From: Poecilobothrus nobilitatus
Lineage: Eukaryota; Arthropoda; Insecta; Diptera; Dolichopodidae
Direction: 5' to 3'
DNA length: 64,000 nt
Assembly (NCBI GenBank): GCA_947095535.1
Contig: OX352774.1
Coordinates: forward strand, 29,652,496-29,716,495
Of the stretch, positions 1 through 28,100 are shown one piece after another (the stretch's first letter is position 1; each line of letters opens with the position of its first letter). Under the pieces are notes generated by a model. The model was not told where the DNA came from. It worked only from the letters and a program-made list of their open reading frames with translations, and ran no database searches. The translations under genes were made by a program, and so were the position numbers.

Positions 1-14896
<14,896 letters not shown>

Positions 14897-15085
14897 ATAT
14901 AGCAATTGATTTGCAATATACACAAAATAACATATTAAAACATAGATATTATATTACTTAAATATCAATTTTTTTGTTAATTTTAAAGTATTTGAATTCA
15001 ATATTAAAGTTATTATAATCAATTAAAATGAAAATAAATAAATAATTATTATCTAATATGAATATCCTTTCAATGAAATAAATGC
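14897..15085 (+). promoter_or_regulatory. Dynein heavy chain 3' UTR with polyadenylation signals
   Basis: After the TAA the sequence becomes A/T-rich non-coding DNA. AATAAA hexamers occur at 15033-15038 and 15077-15082, either of which could direct cleavage about 150-200 nt after the stop. The first tRNA gene starts at 15251, so the transcript most probably ends before it. No structured element is seen in the UTR. The exact cleavage site cannot be read from sequence. Confidence 0.5.
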
Positions 15086-15250
15086 ATTAATTAATTTGAA
15101 AAAGAAAAATACATGCATATTTTTATTTTGTTGTTTTAAATAATTTTCAGGATAATGCAGTATAAAAATAATCAAGGTTATTGGAGTAAAGGATATGCGC
15201 ATTACATCGTTAATGACTTTTTGTGAGAAATCGAGACAAGTCCTTTTGAA

Positions 15251-15322
15251 GGTTCCATGGTGTAATGGTCAGCACTCTGGACTCTGAATCCAGCGATCCG
15301 AGTTCGAGTCTCGGTGGGACCT
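15251..15322 (+). tRNA. tRNA-Gln (anticodon CTG), copy 1
   Basis: A 72-nt gene reading glutamine codon CAG. The acceptor stem is GGTTCCA pairing with TGGGACC (one G-U) plus discriminator T. The anticodon stem is CTGGA/TCCAG with loop CTCTGAA, giving anticodon CTG. The T stem CCGAG/CTCGG closes a TTCGAGT loop. An A box is visible in the D arm (TGGTGTAATGGTCAG) and a B box in the T arm. A run of T at 15329-15333 is a suitable polymerase III terminator. It is identical to the copy on the other strand at 15607-15678. Confidence 0.95.
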
Positions 15323-15606
15323 ATAGAATTTTTACTACTTTGATTTTTTAATAAAATAACATTATCCTTTTTCAAAAAAAATATTAAAATAATACAAGTT
15401 ATAAGTAAAATTAAATTTATAATTTTCTTATATTTTCACCACTTTTCTTTATAATAAATTTTGTACATAAATATTGAAATTTTTTAAATATATTTGTACA
15501 AAAGAAAAACAAAATTAGCATAAAAATAAAGGTTAATTTTTCACAAAAAAAATTTATAATTTAGGAAACTTAAAAGTTATAATTAAAAAAAAAAAAAAAA
15601 TTAATT

Positions 15607-15678
15607 AGGTCCCACCGAGACTCGAACTCGGATCGCTGGATTCAGAGTCCAGAGTGCTGACCATTACACCATGGAACC
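15607..15678 (-). tRNA. tRNA-Gln (anticodon CTG), copy 2, inverted
   Basis: The reverse complement is base-for-base identical to the tRNA at 15251-15322, with the same stems, CTG anticodon and promoter boxes. The A run just to its left (15585-15599) is a T run in its transcript and would terminate polymerase III. The two genes converge across a 284-nt A/T-rich spacer, and upstream flanks differ, so the duplicated unit is essentially the gene itself. Confidence 0.95.
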
Positions 15679-17545
15679 CTTTGATTAACCTGTGAGAAAA
15701 ATGAATTTTGTTATTAGGCAGTTCCTTAATATAATTTTCTTTTTATTGAAATAGTGTTGCCAAAGTAAAGAAATAAATAATTCAATTTATTTTTTTGTCT
15801 CATTTAATATAAAATTTAGTTTTAATTAATATTGTTATTAAAAAAAAATTAAGAATGTTTTACTATACACAGTAACCGTAATATGTTAATGTTTAAAATC
15901 TATTAATCTAATTATTTGTTTTAATAGATTTGATTTATTTTATCTATTCTCAAAAAAAAAAAAGTTATTTTATTTTGTTCAATATTATTTCATTTTTAAT
16001 ATTTAAACATAAATTTTTTTATTAAAATATTTTGTTCAGCACATTGACATTACATGTTAAATAAATTATAAAGAAAATTGGTGAAAATATAAGAAAAAAT
16101 TATAAATTTATTCATCTTTATCGCTTGAATTTTTTGACAGTTATTTAAAACAATAGGTGGATAATTTAAAGTTTAAAGATAAGATATACGTACCTAATAT
16201 TAAAATAATTAATAAAATTTTATCAGTTACTTATTCTTTATGGTTTATGGTAATAAAACAAAAACCAAAAAATTGTACAAACAAATACATATACACATTC
16301 CGTAAACCATATAATTTTTTAATTAATTATTTTTGACATTTTTATAGATTCTTAAATTTGATACATTTGGAATGGTAAGATGAGATGGAGGATCTGAAAA
16401 TAATCGTCTAAAATTATATTTTTAGAAAACGGGCCTTATTTTATAAGTGAATAAGTTCAAAAAAAAAAAATATTAACTGTTTTTATTTTTTTTTTATTTT
16501 TCTTTATTTTGAATATCATGAAATTAATAATTAAAATTATTCTAAGCCTTAACCTTGTTAATCTATAAATATCATATCAAATAGTTGTTTTTTTTTTTAT
16601 GGCGACAGAAAAATCAGTCAAACTGCTTATACATCTTTTTGTTTTACAAAAATATGAAAACAATATCAATGTTTTAATTTTTTTATTGAAAAAAACATGA
16701 GAATAACGAATTGATTCAAGTACTAAATAAAAAAATAAAAAAAAAATTTAACTTAATTTTAAAATTAGATAAAAACATAAATTTTCATTTTTTGTGTTGA
16801 CAAGGACGAAATTTTTTTTTTTAACTTTAAATGGAAATTCGTGACAATAATCTGTTTCAAAATCATATAATAACATATTTTTTAACATGAGGATCAGATT
16901 TAAAAAAAAAAAAAAATACATCTATGTTTATGCATATAAATGCGAATTGTCTTATTTCTAAAATAGATTACTTGAAGGATATCAAATTGTATATAATACT
17001 ATAAAGTATTAAAAATTTGAGAGTACATGTTTGTGTAAACATGCATGTGCTAAAAATCTTTTTTTTTAATTCCATGTTCAAAATACCTGTTTAGAAATGC
17101 TGACAACATATGATTTTGAACATTAATATCCCAATCCCATGAAAAACATTAAACATTTATAATGTTTGACTAATTGGCTCAATACTTTTAGTATTGAGTT
17201 ACATGTTCTAAAATACACTTAAAAAATATTTTTAAACATTTTATAAGTTGATTGAAAGTATTAATCATAATTTGTATATCTTAATTTAAATAATAAAATG
17301 TTATTAGGAATTAGAACATTTTTGTTGCCATATTGGATCAAAATCAAAAATGATTAAAAATTACTACTGTATCAAAATTATTAAACAATGATTTTGTATT
17401 GTCAATGAAATTTAAAAGTCAGTCGCCAAAAAATATGCAAAACCCAATGCTATCTTGAATCAATATTTCAATCTATATTAATATCAATATTTAAAAATAT
17501 TTGGATAAAGAAGGGTATTTGCAAAATCACAACCATGTCCCACTA
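15679..17545. other. Non-coding A/T-rich stretch
   Basis: There is no ORF of substance, RNA gene or clear repeat here. The stretch is low-complexity A/T sequence with several A and T homopolymers. A small perfect hairpin (CTCAATACT/AGTATTGAG) sits at 17178-17198. A segment near 17415-17450 resembles one near 22690-22720 (both contain GCCAAAA and ATGCAAA), probably an old repeat. Confidence 0.6.
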
Positions 17546-17594
17546 TTTTGCATGTAGCCCGTCTTTCATTATAATAGACGGGTTACATGCAAAA
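17546..17594. repeat. Hairpin with 19-bp arms
   Basis: The left arm 17546-17564 (TTTTGCATGTAGCCCGTCT) and the right arm 17576-17594 are complementary except at one position, which becomes a G-U pair in RNA. The loop is 11 nt. The GC content of the arms stands out from the surrounding A/T DNA. It could be a fold-back transposon end or a small structured RNA. Confidence 0.8.
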
Positions 17595-20500
17595 AACAAA
17601 ATTAATTTAATCCTACTAATATTAATCCCCAAGACCAGAAATCTGACACGCATATCCCCTACAAGGATACTATAGATAAAATAAATGTTTGGTGGTTAGA
17701 TAGAACATAGTCTGATAGTATATTAACATTAGCAATATACAAATTAGTTTTAGGAATTAGGCTAGAATTTTGTTAAGGTTAATTAGAATAAGTTTTAAGT
17801 TTAGAAATATATATGCTTAATATGTCATCATAAAAATTAAAATATAGATGAAATTTAACAAACAAAATAATATATTTTACATATTAATTTTTATATTAAT
17901 AAAAAAAGAAAAAATATCTATTTTGTAAATTTTTTTAGGATAAAAAATCTAAGAATTTTTAAATTGCAAATAAAAGTTTAAAAAAAAAAAAAAATATTTA
18001 AAAAATTATTTTAAAAAATACTCTAATAAAATATGGTTCGGTATTGAATTTAATATAAGGAACTACAAAAATCTATACGATCAGATACACTTGTTTTGAC
18101 TTTTTATTCCTTTGCTCTTTAATTCACAGAGTATTATTGTTGAGTTGACAAATTCGCTTAAGGAAATCGTAAAACATTTTTTAGTTAAAAAGTATTATTT
18201 TCATTATTATTGTTTGAAAACTGATTAGATTTTATGAATCTAGATTTTATTCATTAGAAATATGAATACTCTATAATAGAAAATGATTTGATATGAATTT
18301 GATGATAAAGAAAGAATAAACTATTCTGCTCCATATTATTAATTCATACTACTTACATAAATTGTTCCCTTAATAAATAACTCCTTTATATAAAATTGAA
18401 TATTAAAATTAAAAAATGTTAAAAAATTATAAGAAAAAATCTTTATCGTCTACATGATATTGAAAGAAAAAGGCCTATAAATATGCAATAAGTTAAAGTT
18501 GCATTAGTTTATAAATGAGTACCTAAATAATATAAAACATATTTTTATGAAAGTATTCTTCAAATTCATGTAATAATTAATATTATTATTATATATATAT
18601 ATTTTTTTTAATTTTAAATAAGAACCTTGATTTAATTCTTATCACATTTGATATATTAATTGAATGGCAAATTATTATATGTAATTAATATTATAATATT
18701 TTTATAATTAAATCTGTTTTAAATGGTTATATAATAAGTTGATTTATTATATACAACATATAATAAATATATAAAAATATTTTATAGTATAAACATATGT
18801 ATATATAATATATTATATTTATCTTTAAGCATTTAATGTTCTTTAAAAAAAAAAAAAAAAATAAATAAAACTACACATTTACACAAACTATATTTCATTG
18901 TATTGTTAGTTTATTATTTTTAATACAATATTTTAGTTTTTTATTGAGTATTTTAAGACCTTCACTTTTTAACCAGTAAGGTAAAAGCAACTTAACAAAT
19001 ATGGGAGAAGTTTTTTATTTTTTTTATTTTTATTTTTAAGTATATTTTATTAACAAGTTAAAAGCAAGCAAGCAGTTGTTAGTATATTTCTACATACTGT
19101 TTTAGTCATATAAAAGGCGTTGAATCTATTTATAATATTATTTAGATACTTATATTAATTGTCTTTAATTATTAAAACGCATCGCTAACTTGTATAGCTT
19201 GTAGTATATGTACTTGACTTATAAAGTTTGAGTTGTGCATAATTTTTTATTTTTTTTTTTTGTTTTTCTTTATTTAGTAAATAATTTAAATGAAAATTTT
19301 ATTTTATTATAACATCCACATAATGAAATTTCGTTTAGAAAGTGCAAATAAATTTATTTATCTTCTATAAGAACTGTTTCTCATCTTCTATTCATAAGTA
19401 CTGGGTTTAAAATAACTTAAATTCATTTTTAGTTCTTTTTTTATTTTGGGGCGTTTAAGATCTGAAAATTCAAAGTTTATTTAAAAAAAAACATGGAATT
19501 ATTTATGTGATGGACATAAATTATTAGGTCAATGAAAAAATAATTCCCATAATATTAAATTACATTATACTCATATATACATTATGTAATCTGAAATATG
19601 TACAGTATAAAATTAATATTAATATATTAACATATCAATATAATTAACTAAAATCTATATAAGTTTATTTATTTTCGAAAATATCTTATGATTGTCAAGA
19701 AAAATTAAATAAAATTTTACTTTTAGTTTTGTTATTTGTAAATAATTGTTAATGCCCGTGACAAAATAATGTTTTTTTTAACGCCACCAAATTTAGTTGC
19801 ATGTAGATTGTATGTATGAAATTTTGTAAAATCAGTTACATACTTTTGAATGAAATAAAGAATTTGTTTTAGTTGGTAAAACAAAAAAAAAAAAAAAAAA
19901 TTCTTAAAGAATTTTTAAAATAAATTTCTTAACTTCCTCGCTTGAACAATGTTTGAATTATTAAATAATGGTAAAAAAAAAAAAAACTGTTTTTATAATC
20001 GTACGTAATGAAATGTTAACAATTGGAATTTTTGGAAAAATGAATACAATTTATTTAAAGTGTTATACCACATATAAAAAAATAGATAAAAATTTTAATA
20101 GTCCCTTATAAATTTGAGTTTTACAAGGATTTAATTCCTTGAAACATCTATAATTAGATTCATTCTTATTCCAATCAAAAGTTTTACTTTTATATTATAT
20201 AGTTTAACTGAAAAATTTTTTTTGATTTGTAATAATGTTTAGAAAACAAGTAATAATATTACAAAATTATTAATACATAATGATAAAAATCTACAAATAT
20301 TTAAACGAAAATATTTATTAAATTTTTCTTAATTTTTCTTAAATTAATCTTTTAAAAGTTCTTCTTAGATTACCAAATTTTGTGGAACATATTTATATAT
20401 ATTTTCTTCTTTAGTGCTTAAAACTTCTTAAAGGCAATTTTTAAATATCTTTATATCTTTTAGTTTTTTATTTGTTTTCCCTCAAAATTAGATTGTGCAA

Positions 20501-23287
20501 TAACGATAAAATTAATAATCAAATTATTAAACATAGATAATACCAATTATAAAGTAGAGAAGCTAAACTGTAAGCTGTTCTAAATAAAATCTATGAACTA
20601 AACTAAACTAAGGAAATAAAATAATTGTAAATAATGGTCATATATTAGAGACGCTTAATAAATTAATGAATGTTTATATTTACAAATAAATGGTACATAT
20701 AATAATTCTTTGCAATTACTTATACATAAGGCAGTTTCATTTTTTTTTGGATTTTATTTACATGATTAAATGACTCTTAAGCTTAATGGAATAAAATGTG
20801 TATAGGGAAATCTTTCAACAAAAACACATTTTGAAAGATGGATAATCTGCTACAGATTATTTTGATTGTAATTAATAAAAAAAATTTTTTTTTTATATTG
20901 GCTATACTTATTTATTATTTTATTTAAAATTCTACAAACAGGACCTTAATTTATTTCTATATATATACATTTTTCTAAACAAAGATAATATAGGTATGAT
21001 CAGATAGGTACTATCAATTAATACTTTGATTTATTTCTGATTCTGATGATAATTTTTATGATTGGAGTTAACATTTTTGTCATGTTTCCATCATTTTTAT
21101 TACATTTTGGGAAAGTATGAGAAGGACTATGATATCTGTTATTCAATTTGTAATTGTAAATACAATATTCATTTATTTTTAATATAAATATAAATATGTA
21201 TGTATATAAATTAGAAAATAAATTAATTTTTCATTTTATACATATTAATTTACTATTCAAAATCCCATATAACAATTTTAACTAATATGCGTATTAAAAA
21301 TCAAGTTTTTTTTTTTTTTTTATTCTTTTATTTTACACCGATAGTATGAAAATTTAAAAGCTTTTAATTACATTTAACTTTAAAATAATAAAATAAAAAA
21401 TAATCATTTTAACTTTAACTTTACATGAGAACATATGTATTTAATATTTATTTTGTATGTGCATAATGGTATAACCTGGTATAACATTTGAATAAATATA
21501 GTATAATATGGGTGTTCTTCTAAACTTTATGTACTTATATCCGATTAAAGTTTAAATTTCAGAATAGCGTGGGATTTCAATTAATAAAAAAACATTTTGT
21601 ACTCAAAGTTATAAGTTTTATTTTGTTTTATAATTTTTGTTTTTTTTTTTTTGTTTATATATTTACTTGTATGTATTATAAAAATATATGAAAAATAAAA
21701 GAATGAATAAAAAACGAAAAAAAAAAAAAAAAAATAATACAAAAAAATAAAATTTAAATATACTGGAATACTAACAATGGAACTTAACATATTTTCAATC
21801 TGTTTAAGCTACAAAATATTTTATCAAAAAAATTAAAAATAAATAAATGCAATTTTAAAAAAACATTTTTTCATCATCTTGTCTTGACCAACAAACAAGT
21901 CAAGAAGCATAATATTACAAAGTAAATTTTTTTTTTTTGCAAAAAAAAAAAACAAAAAAATAAAACAAAGAAAAAGATAAACAGGCCAGACTACCAGAAG
22001 CACCAATTGGAGTTTTATATTTTTGGTATGGTATAACAGAAAAACTCTTAAAATATAACAAAAATTAAAAAAGAAAAAGACAAGAAAATTATAATAACAA
22101 AACAATACACTAAAAAAAAACTGTTTCCTTATTAAGACTTTTTTTTTTTTATTATTATTATTATTTTTTTTTTTTTTTAAACATTGGCGACTTCAATTAA
22201 CTTTACTATATGTATACACATTTATTCATTTCATACAAATATAAATAATATTATCAGATATTATATTAAAAGATCTAAAACCTAAACCATAACTTAACTA
22301 TACCAACTATCATAACGCACACAATGAGAAAAAAAAAGCTTTTCGAAGATGTATGCGGGGATATTAAAAACTTATATTGCATATTGATTCATCACTATTT
22401 TTTTTTTTATAACAATTTTCATATACAACTTTGTAGATACTATACTATTAGAAATATAAATTCATATCTATCTACAATTTATATTAAGATACCACACATT
22501 ATTTTATTAGTATCTTAAATAAACACAGTAGAGTTTCAATAATCTAATCTATATATATATAGTATAACAAAAGAAAATGTGAATTTTAGTTAATTTTTTT
22601 TTTTATGTCACATACCTACCATAGAATCTTGGTAAGATATAAAAATTCAAATTGTTAATGATAATGATGTCACAAAAAACGTAACATTTTAAAGTCATCG
22701 CCAAAATGTATGCAAATATCTTTTAGATAATTCCATTCTGGAAATTAAAGGTGTATTATACGAAAAAAATTAATCTTTTTAGAAGTAATACTCCAAGAGA
22801 AGCTCCCTACCAGTTATATACAGTAGAGACTATTCGAATAAAAACTTTTCACCTACTCTGTATCTCCAAATTGTGGAACATATTATCACTCCATTTAATT
22901 TTCTTATGATTTGCAAGAATTTAAGTAAGAATTCAATTTCTTCGTTCTCAACTCCACATAACAATTCTTCTACCAACTAAGAATTATCCTTTCTCATTTC
23001 TATGCTATTTTTAGCCTCTAGCCATTATACTCTGCAGTTAGTGTTTATGGTACTATTCTCGTTATGGTAATAGATGGGTTTATAGTGATTAAAAATCTTA
23101 CAATACAAAGAGTGCCCATTATTTCTCGGTGTCTTTTTAAGAATAATAAGGATCTTTTTATAGTCAAAATATTTCATTTACATTTTTTTTGTTTATTTTT
23201 ACTTGCAAATTACAACAAACATAAATTATTGAAAAAAGAGAATCTCTTCTAGGCACAAAAAATATATATACCTAACCTATATATTTT
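17595..23287. other. Non-coding A/T-rich stretch
   Basis: Low-complexity A/T DNA with many poly(A) and poly(T) tracts (for example around 21620-21760 and 21930-22190). Apparent ORFs here encode only runs of F, K, Y, N and I and are not genes. At 22840-22990 the minus strand reads about 48 codons without a stop (EELLCGVENEEIEFLLKF), with mixed composition unlike the surroundings; this may be a decayed transposon fragment, but no family was recognised. Confidence 0.55.
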
Positions 23288-23706
23288 ATCCAGCCAATGG
23301 TGTAGTGGTTAAGACACCAGCCTTTCATACGAAAGTTCTCAAGTTCAAACTCCCGGCTGGGTCATATAGATTAATAAAAAATAATATAGATTTTTCTTAT
23401 AATATATAATAATTAGTAGAATATAATTAAATTAAAAATAAGTATATATATATATGTCATATAAATTATAATTAATATCATATATTGTAATAGCTATATA
23501 ATAAAATAATAATAAACCTAAATTTCTTGTATAAGATAATAGATGGCGTAGAAATAAAAAAGAAACGTCTTAGTCTTGTACAATAGTAATCAACAGCTTA
23601 GTGAAATTAATGATTCATGAAACTGAAGCTTAGTCAAATATGAATAATAAATGACCTAGCGGATCCCCAATACTCCTCATAGGAGTGGCAAGGGGAGAAA
23701 AAAAAA
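23288..23706 (+). mobile_element. tRNA-derived SINE, full length, with A tail and 14-bp TSD
   Basis: The element opens with a tRNA-like head at about 23289-23362. Its acceptor-like arms TCCAGCC/GGCTGGG form 7 pairs including one T-G. The D arm carries an A box (TGGTGTAGTGGTTAAG). The B box is imperfect (AGTTCAAACTC). The anticodon arm does not fold properly (CTTTC/GAAAG with only four loop bases), so this is not a working tRNA. The body is A/T-rich, ends in a GC hairpin (CCCC..ACTCCT..AGGAGT..GGGG, about 23664-23695), then a 12-A tail. Identical 14-bp repeats AACCTATATATTTT flank it at 23274-23287 and 23707-23720, the hallmark of LINE-driven insertion. Confidence 0.85.
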
Positions 23707-23920
23707 AACCTATATATTTTTTTGTAGCTTACATTTAATACTAAAAATTTAAGTTCTCCAGTTGTTCACAACATTCATTGTTATTTTAACAAAATTTTAG
23801 CTCTATATGTTCTGTATGTTCCAGACATAACAGCTATATATTATGATCTAGTAAATGTTTAGAAACGGAAACAATCGGCTATTATTTCGCAGAATCTTTT
23901 TGAAGCAATTTTAATGCCCT

Positions 23921-24210
23921 AGTTATAATAACGCTACTACGGCAACTATAGTTACGGCTACAACTTCAAAGTTTTGTAAATCATTGTTTTAAGTTATAAT
24001 GGTGCGATGGTAGTCGCGAATTTAGTTGAATTTTTAAAAATTATTTTTAGCAGAGAATTATCAAAATGTATACATGTTTGTTTTATCCATCAGTGAAAAC
24101 AAAGTAATTAATTTAACAACGGCATCTACAAAAAATGTGTTATTATAACTAGTAGCAGTAAAAGGTAGTTGTTAGCTGTAGCCGTGGTTATGGTCATAGC
24201 GTTATTTAAC
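23921..24210. mobile_element. Probable fold-back (MITE-like) element
   Basis: The ends are imperfect inverted repeats of roughly 45 bp: left 23921-23965 (AGTTATAATAACGCTA, GGCTACAACT) and right about 24165-24210, whose reverse complement reads AATAACGCTATGACC and ACGGCTACAGC. An additional exact 12-bp inverted match links 23921-23932 with 24139-24150. No ORF lies between. Boundaries and target-site duplication are not clear. Confidence 0.5.
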
Positions 24211-27200
24211 TGGAGCATAATTTATATAATCTTCTTAAAATAAATAACATTCAAATCAACTATTCAACAAGAAAATAACCTATTTACTGTCATTTAAGTG
24301 ATCATAAAACGTAAAAATTAATTCTAATTTTCAAAAATTTTTGCTGAGAATTTCCCTTTGATTCTCTATATACTTAATGTATTATCTTTATCATTATTTA
24401 AATAATCTGTGTTCACAAAATCGTAACTTTACTGTAAATTGAAATTTATGCATATATATTAAAATTAAAAAAAAAAATAAAAAAAAATACACGTAAAGAT
24501 TCATACATATACAAATTTTTCTAATTCCATATTCTGTAGGTGCGGTTGTGAAATCAAAATTATTCTTAAAAAAAAAAAATTGTTTTTTTAATTGTATGTT
24601 ACAAACGTATAATGACAATATATTGTGTGTGCTATTAGCTATGTAAATATGTATTGAAATTTTTAGCGATATGAGTGTAACTATATTAACTTACAGAATA
24701 TAATATATTAATGCAGAATTAATGATTTTTTGCTCGCTTTTGCTTTAACAAATAGAATAATTCCTGTGCAGATTTTATTTACAAGATCCATATCTATAAT
24801 AAATTGTAGGTCAATAATAAATATGTAATTGATTTTTATCTATTCAATTTATTTATTTATTTATTTTTGATTTTTTACTGTGAGGTCAGTCTATGGTTAA
24901 ATAACTATTTTAAGATATAAATATGTATATATGTACCATATAACAATTCAATTTAAAACAAAAAAAAAAAAAATCTTCTTCTTAAACTTTTAAAGCATAT
25001 TAAGAAGCTTCCTTAATAATTATCATTATTTATATTTATTAGTTTTATGTGTCCTTATATTATATTGTACATGTCTTTCAGTATTTATATATCAAAATAA
25101 ATATAGGAACAGAATTTTAAATTTGAAAAACGAAACATTATATTGTTTTATATAGCCTTGTTAAAAATAAAATTTTCTATATACATATACAAGTAATAAT
25201 CAATAATAGAGTTGCCGGATGATTGGTGAGATAGTATGAATCTTTGCAATAAAATGTTATTTGTTAAAAGGTTATGAAATGATTCATTTAATCAGTTTTA
25301 TGAAACCAAATCTTTTTAGTTCGAATCTAATTCGTTCTATTAGGTTCGATATTAGGAAAATTCGATAAAAAATTTTTTTTATAGTATCCTCTTTACCATC
25401 TTATAGAACGATTTTATCGAAATTTGAAAATTGATCTCTACCCCTCCGTTAAACATCTTAAATAATAAATCATAACAGATTATTTTTAAGTTAAAAATTT
25501 TTTAATTAAAAGAAAAATTAAATTTCAAATTTCAAAAAAACAACAAAAAAAACTTCAAATTTGTGCAATTATTATGACTGATGTTTAACTTACTGTGAAC
25601 AAAATCAAGTTAATAAAACCAAATATATACATAATATGTAGGTACATATGTTTAAATTTTAAAATTCATTTATATTATGTTAAATTTATAAACCGTGGTA
25701 TTTTTTTTTTTTTTTATATAATCGGAACTAAAATTAATTAAGAAATTATATTAAAATATTCATGAAAATTATAAAATATAAAATGGAGACAAAATTCATA
25801 TATTATGTATAGTTAAATAAATCAATCAATTTCCATAAAAAAAAAACCATTATTAATAATAATTTATATATTATTTATATACTTTTATGAATTTTTTTTT
25901 TTTATATATATAGGTATTAATTTTATTCATATACATTATAAAATTAACAAAATGCTTTGTTTTTTATAGATACAAATAAAAAAAAAATAATAATTTATTT
26001 ATTTTGGTAATAAAACGATCAAATTGTAAAACAGTTATTTAATTACAAATTCGAAATTAAGCGGAAATAACACATAATATCATTATATAAAGTTTATTTA
26101 AGTTTCCATGTATAATATTATTTTATTATATATTATATACATATGTAGATTTAAAGGTTGAATCATTTAAATTAAAAAAAAAAATTTGCTAATTTTTAAT
26201 TTGAATATTTTAAATTAAAAAAAAAAAAATAAATAAATAAATTTTATTTTATTTCGAAATTGATTTTAAATCTAAAAATCTAAGTAAAAAAGTTTGAAAA
26301 AAAAATTAAACTTTAAAAACTTTAATAAAAATAAGTGTAAAGTATCTTATAGATATTTTTATATTGCGTTAAAATAAAATGTATTTTTAGTTATTCTGAG
26401 AGAAATCATAATTATTACGCATGCATTAAAAACTCTCTTATTTATACAATATATACCATATAATATGAATATCACAATTCACAATAATATTTATAAAATC
26501 ACAACATCATAAAGAAATGACTTTCTACGACATTGAAATTAATTAAAACAATTTAATTCGCGCGCTTCTCATTTGCATTAAGAAAATATATATATATATA
26601 TATATATATTATGTACGTATGTATACGTATATATGTATATAAATGCACTCTTTAAATGCATTAACTGTGAAGTTTAATATTTAAAATAGGTACATAATAT
26701 AATAGAAATCAAAGATATCTATCTATCTTTATGTACTAATTTAAATTTAAATAAAAATTAATCAAATAAAAGTTTTAAAATTAAAATAAAAAAAAAAAAA
26801 CGATAAAATTCAAATTTAAATCATTAATTATTTATTTTATAAAATTAGTTATTTATTACTTCATAATACAAAACACAAAAAAAAAATAAAAATTTAAGAT
26901 ATTAACGCATATATGAATGTATGTATATATATGTGGATAAGTACATTAGGTATTTCATCCGATATTTATCTTAATATTAATACCACGTTTAATTTTGAAA
27001 GTGATAAGTATTGTTATACTTTTATATTTTATTTATAGATTAAAATTTAATCTGATTTTTTAAAAATTGAAATATTTTCAACTTCATGGACCATTTTTCT
27101 AATATCTGAACGACTGGTAACTTAAGCATTACATACTATTGTTAAAATTTTTGAAAATTATTTCAAATGTTATGAGGGACTTTTGTATTTATTTTGTAGA

Positions 27201-27536
27201 GATTTTTTAATTATAAAATTGTTGGTTTAATATGGTGTTCATGCTATTTTATTCTGCTGAAGCCCTTTAACATCATTTTCTTTCGTTGAACCATTGATTG
27301 AGTGATTTAGATCCATAATGGTTGTGTAAAATAAAATGTGTTCTAATTTTTACATTGTTATTCATTTAATAAAATTTAAAGGTTTTATTTACTTTAGAAT
27401 AACTTTTTATAATTTCTAAACAGTTTTACTCTTCCTTTTGTATAAAACAAAATTTTAATTAAATAAAATTAACAACACCTCTTAAATCACTTAAAATATA
27501 TAAATAAGAAGATTTGTTGTTTATAAACCGGAAAAT
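24211..27536. other. Non-coding A/T-rich stretch
   Basis: No gene seen. The stretch contains homopolymers, TA/CATA microsatellites (notably 26588-26610) and two patches near 25320-25400 with repeated TTCGAT motifs of unknown origin. Confidence 0.55.
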
Positions 27537-27740
27537 TTTTTTTTTTTTTAATGCATTTCTCTGCCACATAAATGTGAAAAGGAAATTAAACAGTCTTTCC
27601 TTTTACGGCGTGGCTGTAAATGTCGTAAGGGGGAATAACTTTTACTATAACGTGTGTGGGATTTGAATCCACACTCCCTCGGTCTTTACAGCGTATTTTA
27701 TATGCTCTTATTCACTAGGCCACCGAAGCTCCTAGTGAGA
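27537..27740 (-). mobile_element. tRNA-derived SINE, second family, copy 1
   Basis: On the minus strand it begins with a tRNA-like head (GGAGCTTCGGTGGCCTAG, later GTGGATTCAAATCCCAC as B box). A conserved body follows (ACGACATTTACAGCCACG, GGAAAGACTG, CACATTTATGTGGCAGAG, AAATGCATT) and the element ends in a poly(A) tail, seen on the plus strand as T at 27537-27549. The same body occurs at 33.9 and 42.5 kb. No clear target-site duplication was found for this copy. Confidence 0.8.
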
Positions 27741-28100
27741 ATTTACATTTCAACAAGGTGGATGTTGCTGTTCCAGATATTTCCTATTATTTCCCCTCAT
27801 ATATTGACACTTCCGATAATTTAAAAAAAAATGTCCATAACCCTATCCTATCCCATTCTTACTCTTCAGTTACTATACTGCAACAGAAGTTAGGATATCA
27901 TCCCGTCAGTTTTGTTACAAGTGATGACTGAAGATTAGGTATGTGAGGAAAATTGTTACATTACGAAGGTTGTATATATTATATAGGTTTTCTTGGTGTC
28001 TTTTTAAGATTCTTATTTCTTTTACGGGGGAAGACTACTGCAACTCTCACCATCACCAAATTTAAAAAAAGGTTATTTGATTATTATCACTTTTTCAGAA
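27741..28100. other. GC-richer island next to the SINE, possible transposon relic
   Basis: The composition is less A/T-rich than the surroundings and the sequence is non-repetitive internally. No reading frame is long enough to call. The 15-mer GGTGTCTTTTTAAGA (around 27994) also occurs at about 23128, so this may be part of a dispersed repeat. The family was not recognised. Confidence 0.35.

Noticed and set aside
21581..22105. Minus-strand ORFs of 69 and 90 residues
   Set aside because: They are strings of F, Y, K and N made by homopolymer tracts, with no domain or plausible neighbour.
22840..22990. Minus-strand reading frame EELLCGVENEEIEFLLKF as a gene exon
   Set aside because: There are only about 48 codons, with no recognised family and no good splice sites; kept only as a note in the stretch description.
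23288..23362. A further tRNA gene on the plus strand
   Set aside because: The anticodon arm cannot form a 5-bp stem with a 7-nt loop, the B box is imperfect, and the segment is the head of a SINE with target-site duplications.
26580..26640. TA/TATG repeat as a regulatory element
   Set aside because: Such microsatellites occur all through the window; nothing marks this one as functional.
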